This document shows positions 15,934 through 22,967 of a stretch of 31,593 nucleotides of DNA, one piece after another; within the stretch, counting starts at the first letter, position 1; each line of letters opens with the position of its first letter. This stretch comes from an uncultured Anaerococcus sp. (GTDB lineage Bacteria; Bacillota; Clostridia; Tissierellales; Peptoniphilaceae). A program made the position numbers and the translations under genes. Location: assembly GCF_947253225.1 (NCBI RefSeq), contig NZ_CAMXYR010000013.1, positions 1 to 31,593 of the forward strand, given 5' to 3'. The notes beneath the pieces were generated by a model. It was not told the DNA's origin. It searched no databases and saw nothing but the letters and a program-made list of their open reading frames with translations.

Positions 15934-16842
15934 ATGAAAACTAAAAAAATCTTATTGGCTCTAGCCTTTGCCCTAGTTTTAAGCTCATGTGCCAATGTAA
16001 ATTTAGGAAAAAAAGACAATGTTTCTGACACAAAAGTAGAAAGTGCAGTAGAAGATAAGGATAAGAATTCTGCCCAAGCCAAGGAAGATGACCAAGATAA
16101 GAAAGATAAGGACGAGAAGGAAAGTTCTGATAAAAAAGAAGAAAAAATCGACTACGACAAGTGGAGAGGATACATCACTGGCGTTGGTCAGTTCGACCCA
16201 GAAGTTCTCGATAAGATAACTGATGAAGACATCAAGGACTACTACCTCCGTGCCAAGGCAACTTGCGATAAGACTGGCTATTGGGACGTAAAAGATATAG
16301 TATTCCAACAAATCGCCAAGGACTATCCAGACTACTCCAACAAGTTCCCTTATGATTTTATCGACGAAATCTACAGCTGGAACAAGAGCAAGGATGAAGT
16401 AAGCGATAAGTATCAAGAAGAAAGAACCAACCTCATCAACCTAGGCTATGACCCAAGCAAGGTCAACAAAATCACCGACAGGGATCTTGAAAAAGCCTTC
16501 AAAAAAGCCTACAAGGCCAACGAAGAAGGCCTCTACACCGACTATGTCAGTGCAGTAGGCAAGGACCTCTTTGGAGATAACAAAGAGGCTAGCTCAACCG
16601 ATGACAAGACCCTCAAATTTGCCGAAAATGATGCCGACTACGACGAATTCAAACAAGGCCTAGTTCAAGCTTACGGCTTTAGCCAAGAGTCAGTAGACAA
16701 AATAAGCAAAGACGACATAGACCTAGCCTACACCAGAGCCCAAAAGAAACTAGAAGAAACTGGCTTTGGAGATGTGGGACTAATCATAAACGAGCTTGCC
16801 AAAATGTATCCAGGCTCATCAACCATGTATCCAGGCAACTAA
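15934..16842 (+). CDS. Lipoprotein with three copies of a ~60-residue repeat
   Basis: A 302-residue protein of unrecognised family. The signal peptide ends in lipobox LSSC with Cys19 as lipid anchor. A Lys/Asp/Glu-rich disordered linker spans ~27-72. The rest holds three related units at about 77-140, 160-213 and 238-300. Each has the pattern VxKITDxDIxxAYxRAxxxxxxTGxxDV, and the first and third continue IAKxYP. The third ends at the C-terminus with a YPGSSTMYPG motif. Units are predicted helical. It should sit on the outer membrane face or in the wall. AGGAGG precedes the ATG. The gene is head-on to replication and divergent from the wall amidase, so a role in the envelope is plausible. I cannot assign a function. 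Confidence 0.85.
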   Translation: MKTKKILLALAFALVLSSCANVNLGKKDNVSDTKVESAVEDKDKNSAQAKEDDQDKKDKDEKESSDKKEEKIDYDKWRGYITGVGQFDPEVLDKITDEDIKDYYLRAKATCDKTGYWDVKDIVFQQIAKDYPDYSNKFPYDFIDEIYSWNKSKDEVSDKYQEERTNLINLGYDPSKVNKITDRDLEKAFKKAYKANEEGLYTDYVSAVGKDLFGDNKEASSTDDKTLKFAENDADYDEFKQGLVQAYGFSQESVDKISKDDIDLAYTRAQKKLEETGFGDVGLIINELAKMYPGSSTMYPGN

Positions 16843-16848
16843 CAAAAG

Positions 16849-16877
16849 ACCCCAGCTTTAAAGCTGAGGCCTTTTTT
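16849..16877. terminator. Bidirectional terminator between the lipoprotein and cupin genes
   Basis: The palindrome AGCTTTAAAGCT (16854-16865), extended by C-G pairs with one mismatch, spans 16850-16869. It is followed by TTTTTT on the plus strand and by a TCTTTT run on the minus strand. The two genes converge on it. Confidence 0.8.
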
Positions 16878-16878
16878 C

Positions 16879-17178
16879 TTATTTATGAAAAATGCACAAC
16901 CAAACTGCCCTTTCTTGGTCAACTACCCTGTGTCTTGTTCCCTTAGGGATAAAGAGAAAATCTCCCCTCTTCATCCTAAGGGTCCCTGTAGGAGTTTCAA
17001 TAGAAGCAAGGCCATCCAAAAGTAGGACTGCCTCATCCTCATCTTGGGTCATAAAATCGGTAACTTGGTTGAGGGATAGGGTTCTTAGAATCCTTGTCTT
17101 CTCATCTTCATAAACAAGTTCTTCGACTTCTTCTTGGGTCGAAAACTTCAAATTGGCCAAAAAATTAAATACTTCCAT
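16879..17178 (-). CDS. Small cupin-domain protein
   Basis: A 99-residue single-cupin protein. The second cupin motif is clear: GDFLFIPKGTRHRV at about 73-86, then WLCIFHK at the end. The first motif lacks the usual metal-binding HxH and reads TQDEDEAVLLLDG, as in a subgroup of small cupins. Metal binding is therefore uncertain and the substrate unknown. Three consecutive ATG codons lie at the start (17184, 17181, 17178). AGGAG directly abuts the first and is 6 nt from the third, so I take 17178. The gene begins inside the last codons of the restriction-modification gene in another frame, so the two are probably translationally coupled, although the cupin need not act in restriction. Confidence 0.75.
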   Translation of the reverse strand: MEVFNFLANLKFSTQEEVEELVYEDEKTRILRTLSLNQVTDFMTQDEDEAVLLLDGLASIETPTGTLRMKRGDFLFIPKGTRHRVVDQERAVWLCIFHK

Positions 17179-19972
17179 CATCATCTCCTAGTAAAGCCTT
17201 ATACATCTTCATAAGTTCTGCCACACACTCGGACTCGGTCATAGTCCTCCAATCAAAGCCGTATGCTTCCATAACTGCCTTGTCATTTACCATATGAGCC
17301 TTTCTCAATTCAGCTGGCATGGTTAAATCGTCATAGAGGTCGGCTAGGGAAGAGTTTGGATAAAGGGCTCTGGCATCTAAAATCTTTTGGGCTGATTTTT
17401 CTATTTTTTCTTTCTGCTTATATGTTGGACTTGGCCATGGGAACGTGTTGTAGACTAGCGTGTTCGAATATCTATAATCAGTTTTAAGTCTTCCAGCAAA
17501 TACTCTCATCCATCCCATATGAACATTGGACATCAATACTCCAAATTCATAAATGTTAGCATTGTCTATAAAAAATAAGGCATTTGTGTAAACAACTTTA
17601 GATGGCATGAAATCCATAGGTATATATTTTCTCTTTTCAGATGAAACTACAGGAACAACTATATTTTTATTTTCTGGAACTTGTTTTTGAAAAAATAGCG
17701 TTGGTTGATTTGCTAATTTTCTTGTTGTTTCCGCACTGCTATTTTCCCTGTATTCTTTTACTTTTCTTACCCTATCTTTTACTATTGAGTTTTTATTAAT
17801 TAGATCTGGTGAACAATTTGTTAAATATAAACAATATTCTTTTTCATCTTTACTTGTTCTATTAATAAAAGTTCTAGCATTTAGATATTCATAAATATAA
17901 GGTTCAATATTTTGATCTCCGCTTATTATTTTTTCAACTTCTGATTCTGTCAACCTAAAATTATCTCCATCAATTAATTGGGCTCCTTTAGTCATCTTGG
18001 ATACGTTACACAATGGTTTTGATGTCCTATTCATAATAATGAAATCTGCTTCAACTAGATAAGGATTTATCTTTTCTACATTTTTCTTATTTCCATTATG
18101 GAACAATAATTTCTTACTAACACCATTATAAGAAAACCCGATTATTACACAATAAACAGAAGCCTTATCAGATGCTTCACTAGTCCATTTAAAGCTCCTA
18201 TGTGCAAAATCTATTTCGAATTTATATTTTTCATTTAATGGCTTCCACATATTTTGAATAGATTCACCTTGAACAATTGAATTAGTCGAAACAAAGGCAC
18301 ACTTAATATGTGTTTCTTGTATATAATCAATGCTGATATTATACCATCCTGCTACATAATCAATTGACCTCATATTATTAAATAAATTTTTAAGTTCATT
18401 TTTTTGATTTTTACTTAAATATTTATATCCCACAAAAGGAGGGTTGCCCATTATATAGTCGAGCTCTTCTGCCTCTACTAGGTCTTTCCAGTCCATTGCT
18501 AGGGCGTTGGCTTCTACTATATTGGCATAAGATTTGAGGGGAAGGATGTCCATTTTTTGATGGATGATATTCATGGTTTCTTTCATCATCTGGTCTTCTG
18601 ATATCCAGAGGGCTGTCCTTGCTACGGTTACTGCAAAGTCATTTATTTCTATTCCGTAAAATTGGCCTAGCTTTACCCTAATAGGATTTTCTAATTCTTC
18701 CGAGTTTTCATCTATAAAGGATATGGATATAACATCTTTTTTCCTTATTTTTTCTTCTATAATTTTATTTTCGAGTTTTCTTAGGGAAATATAAGTTTCT
18801 GTCAAAAAATTTCCGCTTCCTGCGGCTGGGTCGAGGAATTTGAGATTTGCTATTTTGTTATGAAGTTCTTCAAGCCTTTGTTTTTTCTGTTTTACTTGGT
18901 CTATTTCTTTGATTTCTGCAAATTCTTCTTTTAATCCATCCAAAAACAAAGGGTCTATTAGCTTGTGGATATTTTTTATAGATGTGTAGTGCATTCCTCC
19001 AGAACGTCTGGTTTCTGGGTTTAAGGTTGATTCAAAGACTGACCCAAAGATGGTTGGAGATATTTTTGACCAGTCAAAGCCAAGGGAAGCCCTATTTAGG
19101 ATGATATCAACTATGTTTGGATTTAGTCTAGGGATTTCTATGTCCATATCAGAAAAAAGCCCACCATTAACATAAGGAAAGGCTAGGAGGTCCTTGTCTT
19201 CATAGGGGTCTCTATCTTCTTCCTTTTGATTTAATATTCTAAATATATTTAGCAAGGCTGTCCTAGGGTTTGAATCTTTGTACTTATTTAGGTAATTGTG
19301 GAACATATTTTTGTTGCCAAATAGCCCTGCGTCTTCTGCATATAGGCAAAATACCAGCCTTACGCATAGGATGTTTAAGGAATGTAGGGTCTTTTCACTT
19401 TGGGGGTTTTTGTATTCCATTAGGAGGGCTTCATAGATGCTTGCTACTATTTCTCCTGCTTCGATTGAAATTTGGGTTTCTTTTTTTATGAAGTCTTCTT
19501 CTTCTCTTACCAAGAAGTTTAGCCTATAGATTTCATTGGCTAGGTCTTTTAGCCTTATCTTTTCTGGTTCGCCTGTTGGTTTTTCCATGTCGTAGATGTA
19601 GAACTCTTTGAAGTTTGAGGTTATTATCCATCTGGGTCTTTGGGAGTAGGGGAGTTCTGTTGAGTATCTTTTGGCTTGTTGGAAGGGGGTTAGGTAGGAA
19701 CCGTCAGATTGTTTTATTGCTTTATCCAAAGCTTTTTGGGATGATTTTTGTTCTATTAGGACGTGGGTTTTGTCTATGTAGCCATCTATGAAGGAGGTGT
19801 TGTCTAGTTTTACCCTCGTTTCAAAGTCTATGTAGGAATAGGGATCTTTGACTCCGAGTACATTTTCTAGTAAATCAAGCCAAAACTTTTGGCTTCCGCT
19901 TTTTTCATCTCCTGTATTTTCCCATCTTTGGCTAAATTCTTTAGCTCTTATTTGTTGTTCACTTAGTTTCAC
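17165..19972 (-). CDS. MmeI-like single-chain restriction-modification enzyme (type IIG/IIL)
   Basis: A 935-residue protein of the COG1002 / MmeI type, combining nuclease, adenine methylase and target recognition in one chain. The N-terminal PD-(D/E)xK nuclease is indicated by Asp63/Asp67 and ExK at 74-76 (LIEQKSS). A helical spacer spans ~150-370. The N6-adenine methylase has motif I DPAAGSGNF (381-389) and motif IV NPPF (510-513). The target recognition region is ~550-830 and a C-terminal helical part follows. All key residues are present, so it is probably active. It starts with GTG, supported by AAGGAG 7 nt upstream. The target-recognition part is clearly richer in AT than the rest, suggesting exchange by recombination. 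The recognition site cannot be deduced here. No separate specificity or nuclease subunit is nearby. Confidence 0.88.
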   Translation of the reverse strand: MKLSEQQIRAKEFSQRWENTGDEKSGSQKFWLDLLENVLGVKDPYSYIDFETRVKLDNTSFIDGYIDKTHVLIEQKSSQKALDKAIKQSDGSYLTPFQQAKRYSTELPYSQRPRWIITSNFKEFYIYDMEKPTGEPEKIRLKDLANEIYRLNFLVREEEDFIKKETQISIEAGEIVASIYEALLMEYKNPQSEKTLHSLNILCVRLVFCLYAEDAGLFGNKNMFHNYLNKYKDSNPRTALLNIFRILNQKEEDRDPYEDKDLLAFPYVNGGLFSDMDIEIPRLNPNIVDIILNRASLGFDWSKISPTIFGSVFESTLNPETRRSGGMHYTSIKNIHKLIDPLFLDGLKEEFAEIKEIDQVKQKKQRLEELHNKIANLKFLDPAAGSGNFLTETYISLRKLENKIIEEKIRKKDVISISFIDENSEELENPIRVKLGQFYGIEINDFAVTVARTALWISEDQMMKETMNIIHQKMDILPLKSYANIVEANALAMDWKDLVEAEELDYIMGNPPFVGYKYLSKNQKNELKNLFNNMRSIDYVAGWYNISIDYIQETHIKCAFVSTNSIVQGESIQNMWKPLNEKYKFEIDFAHRSFKWTSEASDKASVYCVIIGFSYNGVSKKLLFHNGNKKNVEKINPYLVEADFIIMNRTSKPLCNVSKMTKGAQLIDGDNFRLTESEVEKIISGDQNIEPYIYEYLNARTFINRTSKDEKEYCLYLTNCSPDLINKNSIVKDRVRKVKEYRENSSAETTRKLANQPTLFFQKQVPENKNIVVPVVSSEKRKYIPMDFMPSKVVYTNALFFIDNANIYEFGVLMSNVHMGWMRVFAGRLKTDYRYSNTLVYNTFPWPSPTYKQKEKIEKSAQKILDARALYPNSSLADLYDDLTMPAELRKAHMVNDKAVMEAYGFDWRTMTESECVAELMKMYKALLGDDDGSI

Positions 19973-19999
19973 AGTCTTCTCCTTGGTCGTTATATCTAA

Positions 20000-20008
20000 A
20001 TTATATCA
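20000..20008 (-). promoter_or_regulatory. Extended -10 promoter of the restriction-modification gene
   Basis: TG-A-TATAAT on the minus strand (TATAAT 20000-20005), 28 bp before the GTG start. The -35 region is poor (TTTTAA 16 bp upstream), which fits an extended -10 promoter like that of glmS. Confidence 0.55.
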
Positions 20009-20069
20009 TAAGGACCTATTATTAAAAGCTAAGATTAAAGGAGTTAAGTTTGTAAGCTAGGGGGATTTT

Positions 20070-20131
20070 CCCAATAAAATTCACCTCTCAAGCCATGCTT
20101 CAATGATGATTTGAAAGGTGATGAATTTTCT
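20070..20131 (-). terminator. Probable terminator of the DUF438 gene
   Basis: AAAATTCACCT (20076-20086) pairs with AGGT...GAATTTT (20116-20129) with a 3-nt bulge and a loop of about 30 nt. The minus-strand T-run is short (TTTTATT). It lies 25 bp after the DUF438 stop; the weak T-run leaves it less certain than the others. Confidence 0.45.
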
Positions 20132-20155
20132 TATTATTTTTTGAAAAATACGCTC

Positions 20156-21460
20156 TTATTTTGTGAGGTAGTCCTTATAGAAGCTTAAGTCTTGGACAGT
20201 TTCTAGGACTCCCTTGTAGGTTCCTTCTTTGTCTCTTACTGCGTAGTAGGAGATGGCAAAGTCCTTGTCGCCGATTTTTTTTATTAGTTTGAAGGAGTCT
20301 TTCTTTTTGTCTTTGAAGTCTTTTATGAGGCCTCTCACTAGTGGTTCTACTTGGGGTGGGTGGCAGGTGTAGACTTCTCTGCCGAGTGAGCTTATAGGTC
20401 TTTTGAATACTTTTCTTCCCTCGTGGTCGTTGTAGTAGGAGTTTATGTCCTTGTCGTCTACGAAGGTTATTTCTATTTCCATGGTGTCGAGCATGGCTTC
20501 TAGTTGGTCGATTCTTAGTTTGCCTTTTTTGAAGTGGATATAATCATCTTCCTTGATCTTCTCTTGCTCAAAGTTTTCCTTTCCATAGGCTACCAAGTCG
20601 TGGTCGTAGTCTTCTAGGTCTTGGTAGAGGAGGTCGAGGTCTTCTTTGCTCAAGTTCTCCCTTACTAGGGGATAGAGGATATTTTCTTCCTTATAGGTCA
20701 TCTCCTCCGCTCTTTTTAGAGTTTCATCCAAGAGGGTTTGGTTCTTTTCCTTGATGGCTTTTTTGAGTCCCTTGCCTATTTCTACATCCACTGCCCACAT
20801 CACATCTGATGGTCCTTTTTTCTTGTATTTGACCTTGAGGATTGGATAGATAAGGTCTCCCTTCTTCTTATAGTGAGAGCCTATTTTTTGCAATTGCTCG
20901 GAGAAATCTCCTTCCTCTTGGGCTTTTTTTATGATTTCTTTTACCTTATCATTTTCCCTTACCATATAAGAAATAAAGGGATCGGTGTAGGCTTCCTTAG
21001 TTTTTTCACTTTCCGTCATTCCATGAAAGAGGGCTGAGTGCACGTCGCACAATTTCCTTACTTCTTCCTTGTCGACTCCAGAATTTAGCAAGTCTTCTTC
21101 TGCATCCATTATTTCAGATGAGGAGACTCCTTCAAAGTTTTCTACGAAATCTTTCCTAACTGTTTCTAGGTCCTCACCTGATGTCAGTCTTGCTATATAA
21201 TTTTTTATAAGTTCTTTTCTTTGTTGGACTTCTGGATTTGTTGATGAATCAACTATTTCATAGCCACATTCTTCGAGTTTTTGGCTAATATTATCTATGC
21301 CTAGCATCTTGGCCCCACGTTTTATGGACATCTTTTTTGCCATTGTATTGAACATGAGGGGGTTGGCTAGGGCTTTAAAGCCTAGGTCTATCAAGGTGGT
21401 CTTAATTTCTGGATTTTCTGTAACTAGGTCGTACACATTTTTGTTAATATCAATTTTCAT
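20156..21460 (-). CDS. DUF1858-DUF438-hemerythrin-like-PAS protein
   Basis: A 434-residue cytoplasmic protein with the domain series of the DUF438 family. A DUF1858 domain (1-65) is followed by DUF438 (~78-150, ending LCDVHSALFHGM). Next is a helical hemerythrin-like region (~155-290), with candidate iron ligands His141, His146, His196 and Glu258/259. The C-terminal PAS domain is at ~310-430, with GREVYTCHPP at 360-369 and YYAVRDKEGTYKGVLE at 405-420. The family is thought to sense oxygen, nitric oxide or redox state, but this is not settled. No output domain such as a kinase or HTH is present. The start is supported by GGAGG 7 nt upstream. It has its own promoter with a palindrome upstream and follows the sigma-factor module. 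Confidence 0.85.
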   Translation of the reverse strand: MKIDINKNVYDLVTENPEIKTTLIDLGFKALANPLMFNTMAKKMSIKRGAKMLGIDNISQKLEECGYEIVDSSTNPEVQQRKELIKNYIARLTSGEDLETVRKDFVENFEGVSSSEIMDAEEDLLNSGVDKEEVRKLCDVHSALFHGMTESEKTKEAYTDPFISYMVRENDKVKEIIKKAQEEGDFSEQLQKIGSHYKKKGDLIYPILKVKYKKKGPSDVMWAVDVEIGKGLKKAIKEKNQTLLDETLKRAEEMTYKEENILYPLVRENLSKEDLDLLYQDLEDYDHDLVAYGKENFEQEKIKEDDYIHFKKGKLRIDQLEAMLDTMEIEITFVDDKDINSYYNDHEGRKVFKRPISSLGREVYTCHPPQVEPLVRGLIKDFKDKKKDSFKLIKKIGDKDFAISYYAVRDKEGTYKGVLETVQDLSFYKDYLTK

Positions 21461-21486
21461 AGCTTACCTCCACTATCTTTTTTATT

Positions 21487-21529
21487 ATTATATCCCTTTT
21501 GATAATAATAATCAGTAACATTTGTTACT
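21487..21529 (-). promoter_or_regulatory. DUF438 promoter with CRP/FNR-like palindrome
   Basis: Perfect TATAAT at 21487-21492 with no good -35. Instead the perfect palindrome AGTAAC-N4-GTTACT (21514-21529) covers the -35 area. If transcription starts 7 nt after the -10, the palindrome centre is about 41.5 bp upstream, the class II activator position of CRP/FNR-family regulators. The regulator is not encoded in this window. The assignment to that family rests on geometry only. Confidence 0.5.
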
Positions 21530-21534
21530 AGGCA

Positions 21535-21560
21535 AAGAAAAAAGACCTCGCTTGAGGTCA
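21535..21560 (-). terminator. Terminator overlapping the sigB-like stop codon
   Basis: Perfect 6-bp arms GACCTC / GAGGTC (21544-21559), 4-nt loop, then TTTTTT on the minus strand. The TGA of the sigma factor gene (21558-21560) is within the stem. It ends the gyrA-rsbV-rsbW-sigB transcript. Confidence 0.82.
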
Positions 21561-22325
21561 TTTCATTTTTTCTAATTCTAGGCTGAATTTTTGGAGGATT
21601 TTTTTCTCGATTCTTGATACGGTCATTTGGCTGATATCCAAGGTGTTTGCTATATCAACCTGAGTTCTTCCTTCATAGTATCTTAGGTCGAGAATTTCTT
21701 TTTCCAAATCGTTTAGCCTTGCTTTGGATTTGTCTATGAGGTCTTTTAGCTCGATTGAGTCGAAGTTTTTGTCTTCTTCTCCTATCATATCGGATAGGTC
21801 GATGGCGTTTTCTCCCTTTTGAACTTGGTATTTCATATCCAAGGATTGGGGTGTGTAGACCTTACTTGCTTCCATGGTTTCTAGGATGGTCTCCTCATCT
21901 TCTCCCAAATAGTCTGCTATATCTGCTACAGTAGGTGTCCTTTGTAGTTCTTGGGGAAGGATTTTCTTGGCAGTGTTGATTTTCTTATAGAGGTTTTGAA
22001 TTCTTCTGGGAACTCTTATGACCCAGCCCTTGTCCCTAAAGTATCTTTTTAGCTCACCCATTATGGTTGGTGTTGCAAAGGAGGAGAAGGCAAATCCCTT
22101 GGTTGGGTCGAATCTTTCTATGGCATAGATTAGCCCAAGGCTTGCTACTTGGTAGAGGTCATCTTTTTCTATTCCCTTGCCTACATACTTGTTGGAGAGG
22201 ATATCGACTATATACATATGCTCTTGTATAAGTTCATCCCTTAGTTTCCTATCGCGAGTCTTGTAATATTCTTCAAATTTTTCTTGGAGGGCCTCTTTGT
22301 GCTCTTTTTTGCTTTCTTTAGACAT
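21558..22325 (-). CDS. sigB: SigB/SigF/SigG-family RNA polymerase sigma factor
   Basis: A 255-residue group 3 sigma factor that directs RNA polymerase to a stress-type regulon. Sigma region 2 (~25-100) contains DLYQVASLGLIYAIERFDP and the region 2.3/2.4 stretch FATPTIMGELKRYFRDKGW. VRVP-type RVPRRIQ (104-110) leads into region 3 (~110-185). Region 4 (~195-250) has a helix-turn-helix at GRTQVDIANTLDISQMTVSRIEK (split 219-241). The start overlaps the anti-sigma stop by 1 nt (TAATG). Gene order antagonist, anti-sigma, sigma is that of rsbV-rsbW-sigB and spoIIAA-AB-sigF. I favour a general stress role because no sporulation gene is seen here, but sequence alone does not separate SigB from SigF. 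Confidence 0.88.
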   Translation of the reverse strand: MSKESKKEHKEALQEKFEEYYKTRDRKLRDELIQEHMYIVDILSNKYVGKGIEKDDLYQVASLGLIYAIERFDPTKGFAFSSFATPTIMGELKRYFRDKGWVIRVPRRIQNLYKKINTAKKILPQELQRTPTVADIADYLGEDEETILETMEASKVYTPQSLDMKYQVQKGENAIDLSDMIGEEDKNFDSIELKDLIDKSKARLNDLEKEILDLRYYEGRTQVDIANTLDISQMTVSRIEKKILQKFSLELEKMK

Positions 22326-22660
22326 TATTCTGCCCTTATGGTTAAGACTATCTTGTTGTCCAAAATAGTAAGTTCATCACATAGCTCTTTGAGGATTAAA
22401 TCTCTCATGGATAGGGCCTTGGTGTCGAGATCCCTATCCTTGCCTATAACTTCTACTTGCAGATGTTTTTCTTCTGTGTAGAAGTTTATGGTGATTTCTT
22501 CTTCATTTAGCTTGTAGTTTATGGCTTCTGCCACAACTACCCTAAGGTCTTCTACTTCTTCTATATTAAATCCCAAATCTGAGGCAAGACTTGCCGCAAA
22601 GAGCCTTATTGATTTGATGTAGAGGCTGTTTGCTGGGATTTTTATGCTGATTTTTTCCAT
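22325..22660 (-). CDS. rsbW: RsbW/SpoIIAB-like anti-sigma factor with degenerate ATP site
   Basis: A 111-residue protein aligning with the GHKL fold of RsbW/SpoIIAB. The N-box region reads VVAEAINYKL, so Tyr occupies the place of the magnesium-binding Asn. The DxGxG G1 box is absent (GKDRDLD instead), and the Gly-rich G2 box is replaced by RDLILKELCDELTI. It is also shorter than typical RsbW (about 145-160 residues). It probably still binds the sigma factor but is unlikely to be an active serine kinase. A TTG codon 5 codons upstream is in frame; I prefer the ATG at 22660, which lies 1 nt after the rsbV stop. The function as anti-sigma factor comes from gene order and the weak similarity. Confidence 0.7.
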   Translation of the reverse strand: MEKISIKIPANSLYIKSIRLFAASLASDLGFNIEEVEDLRVVVAEAINYKLNEEEITINFYTEEKHLQVEVIGKDRDLDTKALSMRDLILKELCDELTILDNKIVLTIRAE

Positions 22661-22661
22661 A

Positions 22662-22967
22662 TTAAACCATCTCAAATATTTCTGTAAGTTCTGTGATTTT
22701 AAAGAGCTTTAGGATATTTTCTTTAGGATTTACAACTCTTACCTTCTTGCCCTTTTCTTGGTTGAGTTTATATATTTTCATAAACATGCCAAGACCCGTT
22801 GAGTCTAGGTAATCAAGGTCTTTGATATCTATTACTAGGTCTGAATCAAGGTTTGTAAGTTTATCTTCAATGAAGTCCCTAAATTCTTCTTCTGAGTACA
22901 CATCTAGGTCGCCTGCAAGTTTTAGGACTAGCTCATTGTTTTCTCTATCAATATTTGCCTTAAACAT
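22662..22967 (-). CDS. rsbV: STAS-domain anti-sigma factor antagonist (RsbV/SpoIIAA-like)
   Basis: A 101-residue single STAS domain. The conserved loop LDYLDSTGLGMF carries Ser56, equivalent to the phosphorylated serine of RsbV and SpoIIAA. In the known switch, unphosphorylated antagonist binds the anti-sigma factor and frees sigma. I take the ATG at 22967, preceded by GAGGAAGAAG; an upstream GTG (22991) lies deeper in gyrA. The gene overlaps the gyrA stop by 8 nt and its Shine-Dalgarno sequence is within the Glu-rich gyrA tail codons, so translation is coupled to gyrase. Confidence 0.88.
   Translation of the reverse strand: MFKANIDRENNELVLKLAGDLDVYSEEEFRDFIEDKLTNLDSDLVIDIKDLDYLDSTGLGMFMKIYKLNQEKGKKVRVVNPKENILKLFKITELTEIFEMV

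Noticed and set aside
16003..16416. 137-codon minus-strand reading frame opposite the lipoprotein gene
   Set aside because: It is a hydrophobic shadow created by the charged lysine/aspartate codons of the real gene; it lacks a start signal and its codons mirror the plus-strand gene.
21558..22967. Sporulation spoIIA operon
   Set aside because: Gene order is the same, but no sporulation gene is seen in the window and the anti-sigma factor is degenerate; a stress-type module is the safer name.
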